The notes: generated by a model from the sequence alone, not told the origin. Counted from the stretch's first letter, positions 1 through 6,329 are shown. The stretch: 7,342 nucleotides of DNA from DASUZD01 sp036377055 (GCA_036377055.1 DASUZD010000096.1:1-7342); one strand, 5' to 3'. Made by a program: numbers and translations.

Positions 1-1
1 T

Positions 2-442
2 GCCAGCTTCCCGGTACTCAAAAACCCGGCGAACCGGCACAAGGCGGTCGGCCTCACCTTCGAGCAGTGGCAGTACACGTTCACCAACGGCCTGCCCGAG
101 GAAGAGCAGCGGCGGCTGTACGAGCGCTACCACGTCCCGGCATCCGGACACATCTTCTGGGGCAGCGCGCTCGCCAACATCCACCCCGGGCATGACGACA
201 CCTGGGTGAACTACAAGAACGAGGAGCGCGCGCCGCTCCTGTTCATCTCCGGCAGCCACGACCATCTGATGCCGCCGTCGATCCAGCGCTCGAACGCGAA
301 GCACTGGAACGACAAGGTGATCACCGAAGTCACGGAGTTCGAAGGGCCGCATCTCCTGCCGGCCGCGCCGGGCTGGGAGAAGGTCGCCGACTACGCGCTC
401 GAGTGGGCGCTCGCCCGCGCGGCCGTGGCTGGCGTCGTCTGA
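2..442 (+). CDS. alpha/beta hydrolase, C-terminal fragment
   Basis: The last 146 codons of a gene whose start lies left of the window; the frame is open from position 2 to the TGA at 440-442. The fragment matches the C-terminal half of alpha/beta-hydrolase-fold enzymes. Numbering from the first visible codon, the stretch LLFISGSHDHLMPP (79-92) is the strand and turn carrying the catalytic acid, probably Asp87. FEGPHLLPA (113-121) carries the catalytic His117. The nucleophile Ser and oxyanion region are outside the window, so the triad cannot be confirmed and the substrate cannot be named. The aromatic-rich stretch before the acid (FEQWQYTFTN, FWGSALAN) is probably the lid or cap region. A GTG at 206 lies in frame but falls inside the conserved domain, so it is not the true start. 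The stop is 9 nt before the next gene, so the two may be co-transcribed. An esterase, haloperoxidase-like or lipase-like enzyme are all possible. Confidence 0.82.
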   Translation, partial: ASFPVLKNPANRHKAVGLTFEQWQYTFTNGLPEEEQRRLYERYHVPASGHIFWGSALANIHPGHDDTWVNYKNEERAPLLFISGSHDHLMPPSIQRSNAKHWNDKVITEVTEFEGPHLLPAAPGWEKVADYALEWALARAAVAGVV

Positions 443-451
443 AGACGAGCG

Positions 452-1654
452 ATGCGAGGCCTGCGCGTACGGGACGCGGGAACACCCGTCACGCAGGCCG
501 AGCTCGCCTTCGACCTCGTCTACGTCTTCGCGGTCACGCAGCTCTCCAGCCTCGTCCTCCGCGACCTGTCACTGGATGACGCGCTGCAGGCCGCGTTCCT
601 GCTGCTCGTCGTCTGGTGGGCGTGGATTGGCACCACATGGATGGCCAACTGGTTCGATCCTTCGTCGCCTGTCGTTCTCGCGGTGCTGTCGGCCGCGATG
701 TTCGCCAGCCTGCTCATGGCGGCTGCATTGCCCGAGGCGTTTCGCCAGCACGGGATGCTCTTCGCGGCGAGTTACGTCGCCCTCCAGGTTGGCCGGAATG
801 CGGCCGCAGTGCTGCTCCTGCCGCGCGGCCATTCGTTGCGCGACGTCTTCGAGCGTCTCGCCATGTGGAGTGTTGTTTCGGCAGCAGTGTGGCTGGCCGG
901 CGGTGCCGTCACGGGCGACCAACGCGTGGTTCTCTGGCTCGCGGCGCTCGCGATCGAACTAGCCGCACCGGCTGCCGGCTATTGGCTCCCCAATCGTGGT
1001 CGCACTGCAACCACGGACTACGACATCGAAGGGGGTCATTTCGCCGAGAGGTGCCAACTGTTCGTGCTGATCGCGCTCGGAGAGACCATTGTCGTGATTG
1101 GGGCGACTTCAGCATCGGCCGGATTGACGCTCGGCGTGGTACTTCGGCTCGTCGTCGCCTTTCTTGAAACCGCGGCCTTGTGGTGGATCTACTTCCGCGG
1201 TCATGCCGAGCGCTCTCGCGAAGTGATGGCAAAAGCCGACAACCCTGGCCGTCTGGCACGCGACGCCTATACGTACGGCCACCTGCCGATACTCGCCGGG
1301 ATCATCGCTACGGCGGTAGGACTCAATCTGCTCATAGCGGCACCCCATCAGCCGCTGAATGCCGTGGCGATCGCGATGGTGCTCGGGGGACCTGCTCTGT
1401 ATCTGCTCGGCGAGAGCCACTATCGCTGGCGAATCTCCGGGAGGCACAATCTCAAGGGCCTGACGGTCGCCGGTGCGATCTTGGTGCTCGCACCGATCGG
1501 CCACGTCCTTGGCACGGTTTGGCTCAGCGTCCTCGCGGCCAGCCTCCTGATCCTGCTGGCGGTTTGGCAGCAACACGACACGCCCAGGCTCGCAGCCGCT
1601 AACAGCGGCCCGGCCAGTGCCAACGCCGACGGCGAGTGTTTGCCGTGCGTCTGA
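452..1654 (+). CDS. ltrA: low temperature requirement protein A (LtrA) family membrane protein
   Basis: A complete 400-residue polytopic membrane protein, close to the usual LtrA length. The N-terminal ELAFDLVYVFAVTQLS (17-32) is the family signature, normally ELFFDLVFVFAVTQLS. WWAWIGTTWMANWFDP (55-70) and GHFAERCQLFVLIALGETIV (195-214) are its two other conserved blocks. By eye there are about ten to twelve hydrophobic segments, roughly at 19-34, 44-60, 73-94, 101-123, 136-153, 159-180, 201-225, 231-248, 275-298, 304-322 and 334-373, followed by a short polar tail. The family is named from a Listeria cold-growth mutant; its biochemical function is not established, so no reaction is assigned. 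The ATG at 452 is chosen because it precedes the conserved block by the usual short leader. No strong ribosome binding site is visible, and 9 nt after the hydrolase stop it may be translated by coupling. It has no obvious link to the oxidoreductase cluster on the right. Confidence 0.9.
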   Translation: MRGLRVRDAGTPVTQAELAFDLVYVFAVTQLSSLVLRDLSLDDALQAAFLLLVVWWAWIGTTWMANWFDPSSPVVLAVLSAAMFASLLMAAALPEAFRQHGMLFAASYVALQVGRNAAAVLLLPRGHSLRDVFERLAMWSVVSAAVWLAGGAVTGDQRVVLWLAALAIELAAPAAGYWLPNRGRTATTDYDIEGGHFAERCQLFVLIALGETIVVIGATSASAGLTLGVVLRLVVAFLETAALWWIYFRGHAERSREVMAKADNPGRLARDAYTYGHLPILAGIIATAVGLNLLIAAPHQPLNAVAIAMVLGGPALYLLGESHYRWRISGRHNLKGLTVAGAILVLAPIGHVLGTVWLSVLAASLLILLAVWQQHDTPRLAAANSGPASANADGECLPCV

Positions 1655-1960
1655 CCCAGCTGCACGGTTGACCGATCCCGAGAGCCTTCGCGCGACTTGC
1701 GCAGGTGCGTGACTGGGTGCAGACCAGCTCCTGGAGCGGGTTTTTCGTCTTCTGAGGGCTCCCACGACGTTTCCGCGGAACGCGTTTCGGGGCTTCTGGC
1801 CCATCCCAATGAGCGCGTCCGGATCGCTGAATCAGGGCGTCTTCGGGGCTCGCGCCGAGCAGCTGCGTGAGTTGCCGGCCGGTGTCGCGGCTCTGGGTCG
1901 CCCTGACGGCGCGGGCGCGCGCGACCGCCGCACTCAGCAAGCGGTTCAGTCAGGCGACTA
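1655..1960. other. gene-poor gap between convergent genes
   Basis: About 306 bp between the stop of the LtrA-family gene (plus) and the stop of the thioesterase (minus). I see no convincing gene. Open frames crossing the gap on both strands are rich in Arg, Ala and Gly, have no recognisable motif, and run antisense into the neighbouring real genes. The region holds a short hairpin followed by five T near 1724-1745 and an alternating GC run near 1910-1923. Reading plus from about 1696, a short frame ends with a Trp/Phe-rich stretch (DWVQTSSWSGFFVF) before a TGA at 1753-1755. That could be chance or the decayed end of a lost gene. Confidence 0.6.
1724..1745 (+). terminator. weak terminator-like hairpin after the LtrA-family gene
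   Basis: The bases at 1727-1737 can form a 4-bp stem (GCTC/GAGC) with a 3-nt loop; an alternative stem is CCAG/CTGG at 1724-1734. GGG and five T at 1741-1745 follow. The position, about 70 nt past the LtrA stop and between convergent genes, suits a terminator. The stem is short, so this is a weak candidate. Confidence 0.22.
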
Positions 1961-2419
1961 TCAACGGGAATCCACAGTCGTGCAACTCCTCGCGCCCAGC
2001 CGCTCAAGCGCTTCGCGGAGTCTCGCGGGGATTTCGCACGGGAGCCTGTCGTCACGGTTCACATACACGTGGACGAACTCGCCCGTGGCGGCGCACTCGT
2101 CCGACCCTTCCGTGAACAGCGCTATCTCGTAGCGGACGCTCGACCGGCCGATGTGCCCGACGCGAAGCCAGCCATCGACGACGCCTGGAAACGTCAGCGG
2201 CGCGTGGAACGAGCAGTGGGAGTCGACGCAGAGCCCGATCACGTCGGCGGTCCGGACGTCGTGTCGCGCCTCGGTGATCAGCCATTGCGTGACGACCGTG
2301 TCGAAGAAGGAGTAGTACAGGACGTTGTTGACGTGCCCATGCATGTCGTTGTCCTGCCATCGCGTCGTGATCGGCAGGAGATACACGTAGTCCGCGCGAG
2401 TAGGGGGCTCGCCGCTCAC
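1961..2419 (-). CDS. acyl-CoA thioesterase, hotdog fold (4HBT/YbgC type)
   Basis: A complete 152-residue protein, typical for a single-domain 4-hydroxybenzoyl-CoA thioesterase-like hotdog enzyme. The N-terminal TRWQDNDMHGHVNNVLYY (19-36) is the family signature: RWxDxDxxGHVNN followed by the long central helix. By alignment with the 4HBT active site (Asp17 in the Pseudomonas enzyme), Asp25 is the likely catalytic acid. The following strands (FHAPLTFPGVVDGWLRVGHIGRSSVRYEIAL, given here as blocks FHAPL 71-75 and SSVRYEIAL 93-101) fit the rest of the fold. Such enzymes hydrolyse acyl-CoA esters in the cytoplasm; the acyl group here is unknown. The GTG start at 2419 overlaps the TGA of the upstream aldehyde dehydrogenase in a GTGA arrangement, so translation is probably coupled and this is the last gene of the operon. 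A role in freeing a carboxylic acid from a CoA ester in the same pathway is inference. Confidence 0.9.
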   Translation of the reverse strand: MSGEPPTRADYVYLLPITTRWQDNDMHGHVNNVLYYSFFDTVVTQWLITEARHDVRTADVIGLCVDSHCSFHAPLTFPGVVDGWLRVGHIGRSSVRYEIALFTEGSDECAATGEFVHVYVNRDDRLPCEIPARLREALERLGARSCTTVDSR

Positions 2420-3858
2420 GCCGCCAGCGCCACGGTCTTGGTCCGGGTGTAGAACGAGAGACCCTCGACGCCCTGCTCCTTCGCTCCCGACCCCGACTCC
2501 TTGAATCCGCCGAAAGGCATGTGGACGTCCCAGCCGGATGTCGGGAGGTTGACCGCGACTTGGCCGACGTCGGCCTCGTCGCAGAAACGGTGGGCGGAGC
2601 GCAAGTCGCGTGTGAAGACCCCGGCGGCGAGCCCGTAGCGCGAGTCGTTGAGCACCTCGAGCGCGTGGTCGAGGTCATCGACCGCCACTACCGCGACGAC
2701 CGGGCCGAAGACCTCTTCCTGCCAGATCTCGGAGGCGGGGTCGACGTCGTAGACAACGACCGGCGGGTGGAAGCAGCCATTCGACAGACGCTCGTCGTCA
2801 AGCTCGGTGACCTCACCGCGGGCTCCATCCGCAAGCGCCCGCTCGACAAAGCCGGCGACGAGCGTGCGCTGCTCGAGTGACACGAGTGGTCCCATCGTCG
2901 TGCGCTCGTCGAGGCCGGGGCCAACCACGACCGCCTCGGCCCGCGCGGTCAGCCGCTCGACCATCGGCTCGAGTACCGAGCGGTCGACGATCACACGGCT
3001 TGTCGCGGTGCAGCGCTGGCCGGCTTGCGCGAATGCCGCCGGCGCGATCGTCTGGGCCGCCAGGTCGAGGTCGGCATCGCCAAGCACGACCGCCGCGTTC
3101 TTCCCGCCGAGCTCCGCCAGGAGCTTCACGTTCCGCGCAGCGAGCGCTTCGCGCAGCGTGTGCCCAACCTCTGTCGAGCCCGTGAAGCTGACCGCCGCCA
3201 AGGTCTCGTCGGCGAGCAGTGCATCGGCGATGCGGGCGGCCGGGCCCGTGACGGTACCGAGCACGCCCGGAGGGAGACCCGCGTCGGCGAACACACGCGC
3301 CAGATGCAGACTGACGGCGGGCGTGTAGGTCGCCGGCTTGAGGATGACCGCATTACCGGTGATCAGCGCGGGGCCGAGCTTGCGGGCGGGAGTCAGGAGC
3401 GGGTCATTCCACGGGCAGATCGCGAGAACGACGCCGACCGGCTCGCGCACCGTCCACGCGTGCGCGCCGGCGCGCTCGTCCGCGAGCAGCTCGCCCTGCG
3501 CCGCACGTCCGAGCGCGGCGCAGTACTCGAAGAACTCTGCGGCCTTGTTCGTCTCGGCGCGAGCTTCGGAAAGCGTCTTGCCCATCTCTCGCGTCAGGGT
3601 GCGTGCGATCTCGTCGATGTCCCGCCGCAGCAGCGCCGCCGCGCCCAGGAGGATGCGCCCGCGCGCGACCGGCGACGTCCGGCGCCAGAGGGCCGCACCT
3701 TCACGCGCGGCCTCGTAGACCTCCGCCACGTCGTCGGCGCCCATCGCGGGGACTTCGGCGACTACGTGACGTCGATCGGCCGGGTCACGGACCTCGAGCC
3801 AGTCCCCCGTCGACCGCCACTCACCGCCGACGAGATTCGAGAGCCGCGGGACAGTCAT
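2416..3858 (-). CDS. NAD(P)-dependent aldehyde dehydrogenase, possibly 2-oxoglutarate-semialdehyde type
   Basis: A complete 480-residue aldehyde dehydrogenase (superfamily length about 480-500) that oxidises an aldehyde to its acid with NAD(P)+. Seen in order: CPWNDPLLTPARK (148-160), the cofactor-contacting LKP (Lys174), FTGSTEVG (225-232), the general base in ELGGKN (Glu249), the catalytic thiol in QAGQRCTATSR (Cys283), EEVFGP (381-386) and MPFGGFKESG (447-456). All key residues are present. CTATSRVIV after the thiol, VHMPFGG, and the C-terminal FYTRTKTV resemble 2,5-dioxovalerate (2-oxoglutarate semialdehyde) dehydrogenases as I recall them; succinate- or glutarate-semialdehyde dehydrogenase is the main alternative. 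The ATG at 3858 is preferred because it overlaps the upstream stop as ATGA; an in-frame GTG at 3867 would add three residues. It lies between the iron-type alcohol dehydrogenase and the thioesterase, overlapping each by 4 nt, so the aldehyde may come from the first enzyme. Confidence 0.93.
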   Translation of the reverse strand: MTVPRLSNLVGGEWRSTGDWLEVRDPADRRHVVAEVPAMGADDVAEVYEAAREGAALWRRTSPVARGRILLGAAALLRRDIDEIARTLTREMGKTLSEARAETNKAAEFFEYCAALGRAAQGELLADERAGAHAWTVREPVGVVLAICPWNDPLLTPARKLGPALITGNAVILKPATYTPAVSLHLARVFADAGLPPGVLGTVTGPAARIADALLADETLAAVSFTGSTEVGHTLREALAARNVKLLAELGGKNAAVVLGDADLDLAAQTIAPAAFAQAGQRCTATSRVIVDRSVLEPMVERLTARAEAVVVGPGLDERTTMGPLVSLEQRTLVAGFVERALADGARGEVTELDDERLSNGCFHPPVVVYDVDPASEIWQEEVFGPVVAVVAVDDLDHALEVLNDSRYGLAAGVFTRDLRSAHRFCDEADVGQVAVNLPTSGWDVHMPFGGFKESGSGAKEQGVEGLSFYTRTKTVALAA

Positions 3859-5051
3859 GCGGCCCACGCGGGCTGGTCCGCCCAGGCGCGATCCAGGTCA
3901 CCGACCTGGAAATGCCGAAGCAGTCGCGCGACCGCCTCGGGCTCGATTGGGACAGGATTGTTCGGGCGCGGGTACGCGTCGCAACACTCGCTCGCCATCG
4001 CGGCCAGGTCGCTCTCCGCGATGCCGACACTCTCGAGGGAGCCCGGGATGCCGAGCGCCCGAGTCAGGTCGGCGACCCACGCGCGAAAGCCCGCTGCGCC
4101 GTCCGCGATGCCGATGAGCTCGGCCATGTGCGCCATCGCGACCTCCGATCCAGCGCGGTTGTAGGCGAGGCAATAAGGCAGCGCCATCGCGCACGTCACG
4201 CCATGCGACAGCCCGGTTCGCTCGGCAATTGCGTAGGCGAGCGAGTGCCCGATCACCACGGACGCGTTGAGGGCAAGCCCGGCCTCGAACGCACCGAGCG
4301 ACATCTCGTTCCGCGACGCAGGCTGTGTCTGTTCGTGCTCGAGCGGCAGCGCCGTAGCGAGCCTGGTCAAGGACGACTCGGCTGCGCGCCTCGTCAGCGG
4401 CGTCTGAAACGTTGAGAGCAAAGATTCGACCGCATGACTGAGCGCGTCGAGGCCGCTGGCCGCAGCCACCGGCCGCGGAAGCGCTGCGAGTAGGTCGGGA
4501 TCGAGCGTCGCCTGACGCGGCACCAGGCGCTGGTGAACGAAGATGCGCTTGCGCTGCCGATGCCAGAGCATGGCGACCGCCGTCGCCTCGGCGCCCGTTC
4601 CCGCCGTCGTCGGGATGGCGGCGAGCGGCGCAAGCGGCGCGAGTGCTGTGTCCGGGGTCAGGCCTTCGCCGAGGGCCAGCTCGTTCGTCAGCGCCGCCGC
4701 GACCAGCTTCGCCGCGTCGATCGCACTGCCGCCCCCGATCGCGACGATCGCGGCCGCGGTCCCACCCGGCAGCGAAGCCACCAGGGCTTTGATGGTCGCC
4801 GGCTCCGGCTCGGCCCCCACGCCCGGGCCTACGACGACGTCGAGCCCGGCGTCGCCGAGCGATTGGACCGGCGAATCGACCAGGCCGAGCGCGATGAGCG
4901 CCGCGTCCGCGACTACAAGCACGGGACCGGCCGATGGGCTGACACCGAGTGCCGACAGCTCGGCGCCGATCGCCGCTGACGAGCCTGGACCGGCAAGCAC
5001 ACGGCTGGGCGCCACGAAGGGCCGAAGCGGATATCGAGGCACCGTCGACAC
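3855..5051 (-). CDS. iron-containing (group III) alcohol dehydrogenase
   Basis: A complete protein of about 398 residues, the normal length for Fe-type alcohol dehydrogenases, which interconvert alcohols or hydroxy acids and aldehydes or ketones with NAD(P)(H). The N-terminal Rossmann-like half has VLVVADAAL (44-52), GGGSAID (106-112), which contacts the cofactor phosphates, and IPTTAGTGAEAT (146-157). The metal ligands are visible as Asp202 and His206 (GLDALSHAVES), His269 (IGHSLAY) and His283 (LSHGVTCA). The residue four after His269, His in E. coli FucO, is Tyr273. This occurs in some other subfamilies, I believe including hydroxyacid-oxoacid transhydrogenase. The GTG at 5051 is chosen; a GTG at 5042 is nearly as good. 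The frame stays open to 6203, but that extension is antisense to lhgO and has no family similarity. It is the first gene of the operon, and its stop overlaps the aldehyde dehydrogenase ATG. The substrate is unknown; a hydroxy acid such as 4-hydroxybutyrate or 5-hydroxy-2-oxovalerate is a guess. Confidence 0.9.
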   Translation of the reverse strand: MSTVPRYPLRPFVAPSRVLAGPGSSAAIGAELSALGVSPSAGPVLVVADAALIALGLVDSPVQSLGDAGLDVVVGPGVGAEPEPATIKALVASLPGGTAAAIVAIGGGSAIDAAKLVAAALTNELALGEGLTPDTALAPLAPLAAIPTTAGTGAEATAVAMLWHRQRKRIFVHQRLVPRQATLDPDLLAALPRPVAAASGLDALSHAVESLLSTFQTPLTRRAAESSLTRLATALPLEHEQTQPASRNEMSLGAFEAGLALNASVVIGHSLAYAIAERTGLSHGVTCAMALPYCLAYNRAGSEVAMAHMAELIGIADGAAGFRAWVADLTRALGIPGSLESVGIAESDLAAMASECCDAYPRPNNPVPIEPEAVARLLRHFQVGDLDRAWADQPAWAA

Positions 5052-5073
5052 GTCTGATTGACTACGTAACCAT
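5045..5073 (+). promoter_or_regulatory. weak candidate promoter for lhgO
   Basis: On the plus strand TCGACA (5045-5050) lies 17 bp before AACCAT (5068-5073), a poor -35/-10 pair that keeps three of the six -10 bases. A start near 5080 would leave about 30 nt of leader before the GTG at 5109 and would be inconsistent with using the GTG at 5079. It would overlap the opposing promoter and the putative operator, so both directions could be controlled together. Confidence 0.18.
5059..5072. promoter_or_regulatory. candidate LacI-family operator
   Basis: The 14-mer TGACTACGTAACCA has the TG-N4-CG-N4-CA layout typical of LacI/GalR-family operators with a central CpG. Five of its seven base pairs are self-complementary (outer TG/CA and the central TACGTA). 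It sits in the divergent region between the alcohol dehydrogenase operon and lhgO, overlaps the proposed minus-strand -10 box, and a LacI-family gene lies next to lhgO. That this regulator binds here is inference. Confidence 0.4.
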
Positions 5074-5092
5074 ATGCCGTGCACGCTGTCAA
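5063..5092 (-). promoter_or_regulatory. candidate promoter for the alcohol dehydrogenase operon
   Basis: Read on the minus strand, 5092-5087 is a perfect TTGACA -35 box. At 17 bp spacing the -10 would be TTACGT (5069-5064); at 18 bp it would be TACGTA (5068-5063). Both are weak against TATAAT, though the shorter spacing is acceptable for GC-rich genomes. Transcription would then start near 5055-5058. The GTG at 5051 would have a very short leader, which fits the lack of a visible Shine-Dalgarno sequence there. Prediction from bases only. Confidence 0.35.
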
Positions 5093-5108
5093 CAGAGCGG
5101 CCCCCCAC

Positions 5109-6329
5109 GTGCGGCTCGTAGTCGTCGGCGGCGGGATCCTCGGGCTCGCCGCCGCCAGGCTGGCCGGTGCCGAGAGACCGGACGCGGAGATCGTCGTCCT
5201 CGAGAAGGAAACGACGCTCGCGTCGCATCAGACTGCGCGCAACAGCGGCGTTGTCCACGCCGGGCTCTACTACGAGCCCGGCTCGCTGAAGGCACGCCTC
5301 TGCCGGCGCGGAGCGCGACTGTTGCAGGCATTCTGCGCCGAGCGGGGGATTCCCTACCTCGAGTGCGGGAAGGTCCTCGTCGCGACGCGTCCCGAGGAGG
5401 TCGAGCGCCTCCACGGTGTCCTCGAGCGCGCGGAGGCGAACGGGGTCCCCGACGTCCGGATGCTCGACGCCGCAGCGCTGCGAGAGCTCGAGCCGCATGC
5501 AACCGGCATCGCCGCGCTCCATTCGCCGCGCACTGCGATCGTTGACTTCAGCGCCGTCGCGCGCGCGTTCGCGAGCGAGGTGCAAGAGCGCGGCGGGATC
5601 ATCCGAACGGAGGCGGAAGTCGTGCGCGTGATCGACACCGGACGCATGGGCCTCGTGGAGTTTGCAAGCGGCGAACGGGTGGTGGCGGACCGCGTGCTCG
5701 TCTGCGCCGGCCTGCACGTTGACCGGCTCGCGCGCGTGTCGGGCCAGCCCGCCGCGCCGCGAATTATCCCGTTCCGCGGCGAATACTGGGCGTTGCGCGA
5801 CGAGCGTCGCCATCTCGTGCGCGGCCTGATCTATCCCGCGCCAGACCCGGCGCTCCCGTTTCTGGGAATTCACCTCACTCGCAAGATCGACGGGTCGGTA
5901 GTCGTCGGGCCGAACGCGGTGCTCGCTCTCGCTCGCGAGGGTTACCTCCGGCGCACCGTGCGCCCGCGCGACGTGACCGACACCTTCGCCTGGCCAGGGC
6001 TGTGGCGGCTTGCGCGCCGCCACCGTCGTGTGGCGCTGAACGAGATTGTCCGGTCTGCGAGCAAGCGGGCCTTCGTGCGCGAGGCGCGCCGCTACGTACG
6101 CAATCTCGATGCGGGAGATCTCGTGCCGGCGCCGGCGGGTGTGCGCGCGCAGGCCCTCGACCGCGACGGCACGCTGGTCGACGACTTCCGGCTGTCGCGG
6201 CAAGGCAGCGTGGTCTGGGTCCGCAATGCGCCGTCACCCGCCGCAACGTCTGCGCTCGCGATCGCGGAGGAGCTCCTCGAACGCCTGGCGCTCAGCTCCG
6301 CGGGGATTCCCGGTCGGTCGATGCTCTGA
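5109..6329 (+). CDS. lhgO: L-2-hydroxyglutarate oxidase, FAD-dependent
   Basis: A complete flavoprotein of the DAO/LhgO family, 406 residues from the GTG at 5109 (E. coli LhgO is about 420). It oxidises L-2-hydroxyglutarate to 2-oxoglutarate, in E. coli passing electrons to the membrane quinone pool. The N-terminal VRLVVVGGGILG (1-12) is the FAD dinucleotide-binding loop, and the acid ending the second strand lies in VLEKE (30-34). ASHQTARNSGVVHAGLYY (38-55) and PGSLKARLC (57-65) are strongly diagnostic of LhgO. So are IPFRGEYWAL (220-229), YPAPDPALPFLGIHLTR (242-258), GPNAVLALAREGY (267-279) and the C-terminal RNAPSPAATSALAIAEEL (372-389). The GTG at 5109 puts the FAD loop at residue 7 as in family members; an in-frame GTG at 5079 would add ten residues. 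No strong ribosome binding site is visible for either. It is divergent from the dehydrogenase operon and overlaps the lacI-type gene tail to tail. No glutarate hydroxylase (csiD/glaH) partner is in the window. Confidence 0.93.
   Translation: MRLVVVGGGILGLAAARLAGAERPDAEIVVLEKETTLASHQTARNSGVVHAGLYYEPGSLKARLCRRGARLLQAFCAERGIPYLECGKVLVATRPEEVERLHGVLERAEANGVPDVRMLDAAALRELEPHATGIAALHSPRTAIVDFSAVARAFASEVQERGGIIRTEAEVVRVIDTGRMGLVEFASGERVVADRVLVCAGLHVDRLARVSGQPAAPRIIPFRGEYWALRDERRHLVRGLIYPAPDPALPFLGIHLTRKIDGSVVVGPNAVLALAREGYLRRTVRPRDVTDTFAWPGLWRLARRHRRVALNEIVRSASKRAFVREARRYVRNLDAGDLVPAPAGVRAQALDRDGTLVDDFRLSRQGSVVWVRNAPSPAATSALAIAEELLERLALSSAGIPGRSML

Larger units (their letters stand above)
5058..5092. 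repeat. imperfect inverted repeat in the divergent promoter region
   Basis: The arm TTGACTACGT (5058-5067) and the arm ACGCTGTCAA (5083-5092) are inverted copies matching at 8 of 10 positions, separated by 15 bp. A third related element, TCGACACGT, lies at 5045-5053 in the same orientation as the left arm. The dyad may be a second binding site for a dimeric regulator or coincidence with the promoter boxes it overlaps. Confidence 0.4.

Noticed and set aside
206..442. Separate 78-residue gene starting at GTG 206
   Set aside because: The same frame is open to the left edge and reads as continuous alpha/beta hydrolase sequence, so this is an internal codon.
1109..1804. 231-codon minus-strand frame overlapping the LtrA-family gene and the gap
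   Set aside because: Mostly antisense to the conserved LtrA coding region, with low-complexity basic composition and no motif.
1809..2132. 107-codon plus-strand frame beginning in the gap
   Set aside because: Its second half is antisense to the thioesterase and it has no recognisable domain or convincing ribosome binding site; the part lying in the gap alone is too short to support.
3025..4164. 379-codon open frame on the plus strand
   Set aside because: Antisense to the aldehyde and alcohol dehydrogenase genes, Arg-rich, with no recognisable domain; a shadow of GC-biased codon use.
5078..5085. Perfect 8-bp palindrome CGTGCACG
   Set aside because: Short palindromes are frequent in GC-rich DNA, and this one lacks the central CpG and flanking symmetry of a LacI-type site.
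5079..5108. Upstream GTG start for lhgO
   Set aside because: In frame and possible, but it adds ten residues not seen before the FAD loop in family members and would leave almost no room for a promoter. Kept as an alternative only.
5052..6203. 384-codon upstream extension of the alcohol dehydrogenase frame on the minus strand, opposite lhgO
   Set aside because: It lies fully antisense to a well-conserved lhgO, is rich in Arg, Ala, Glu and His with no family motif, and the alcohol dehydrogenase domain begins normally at about 5051. Open antisense frames are expected in high-GC genes.
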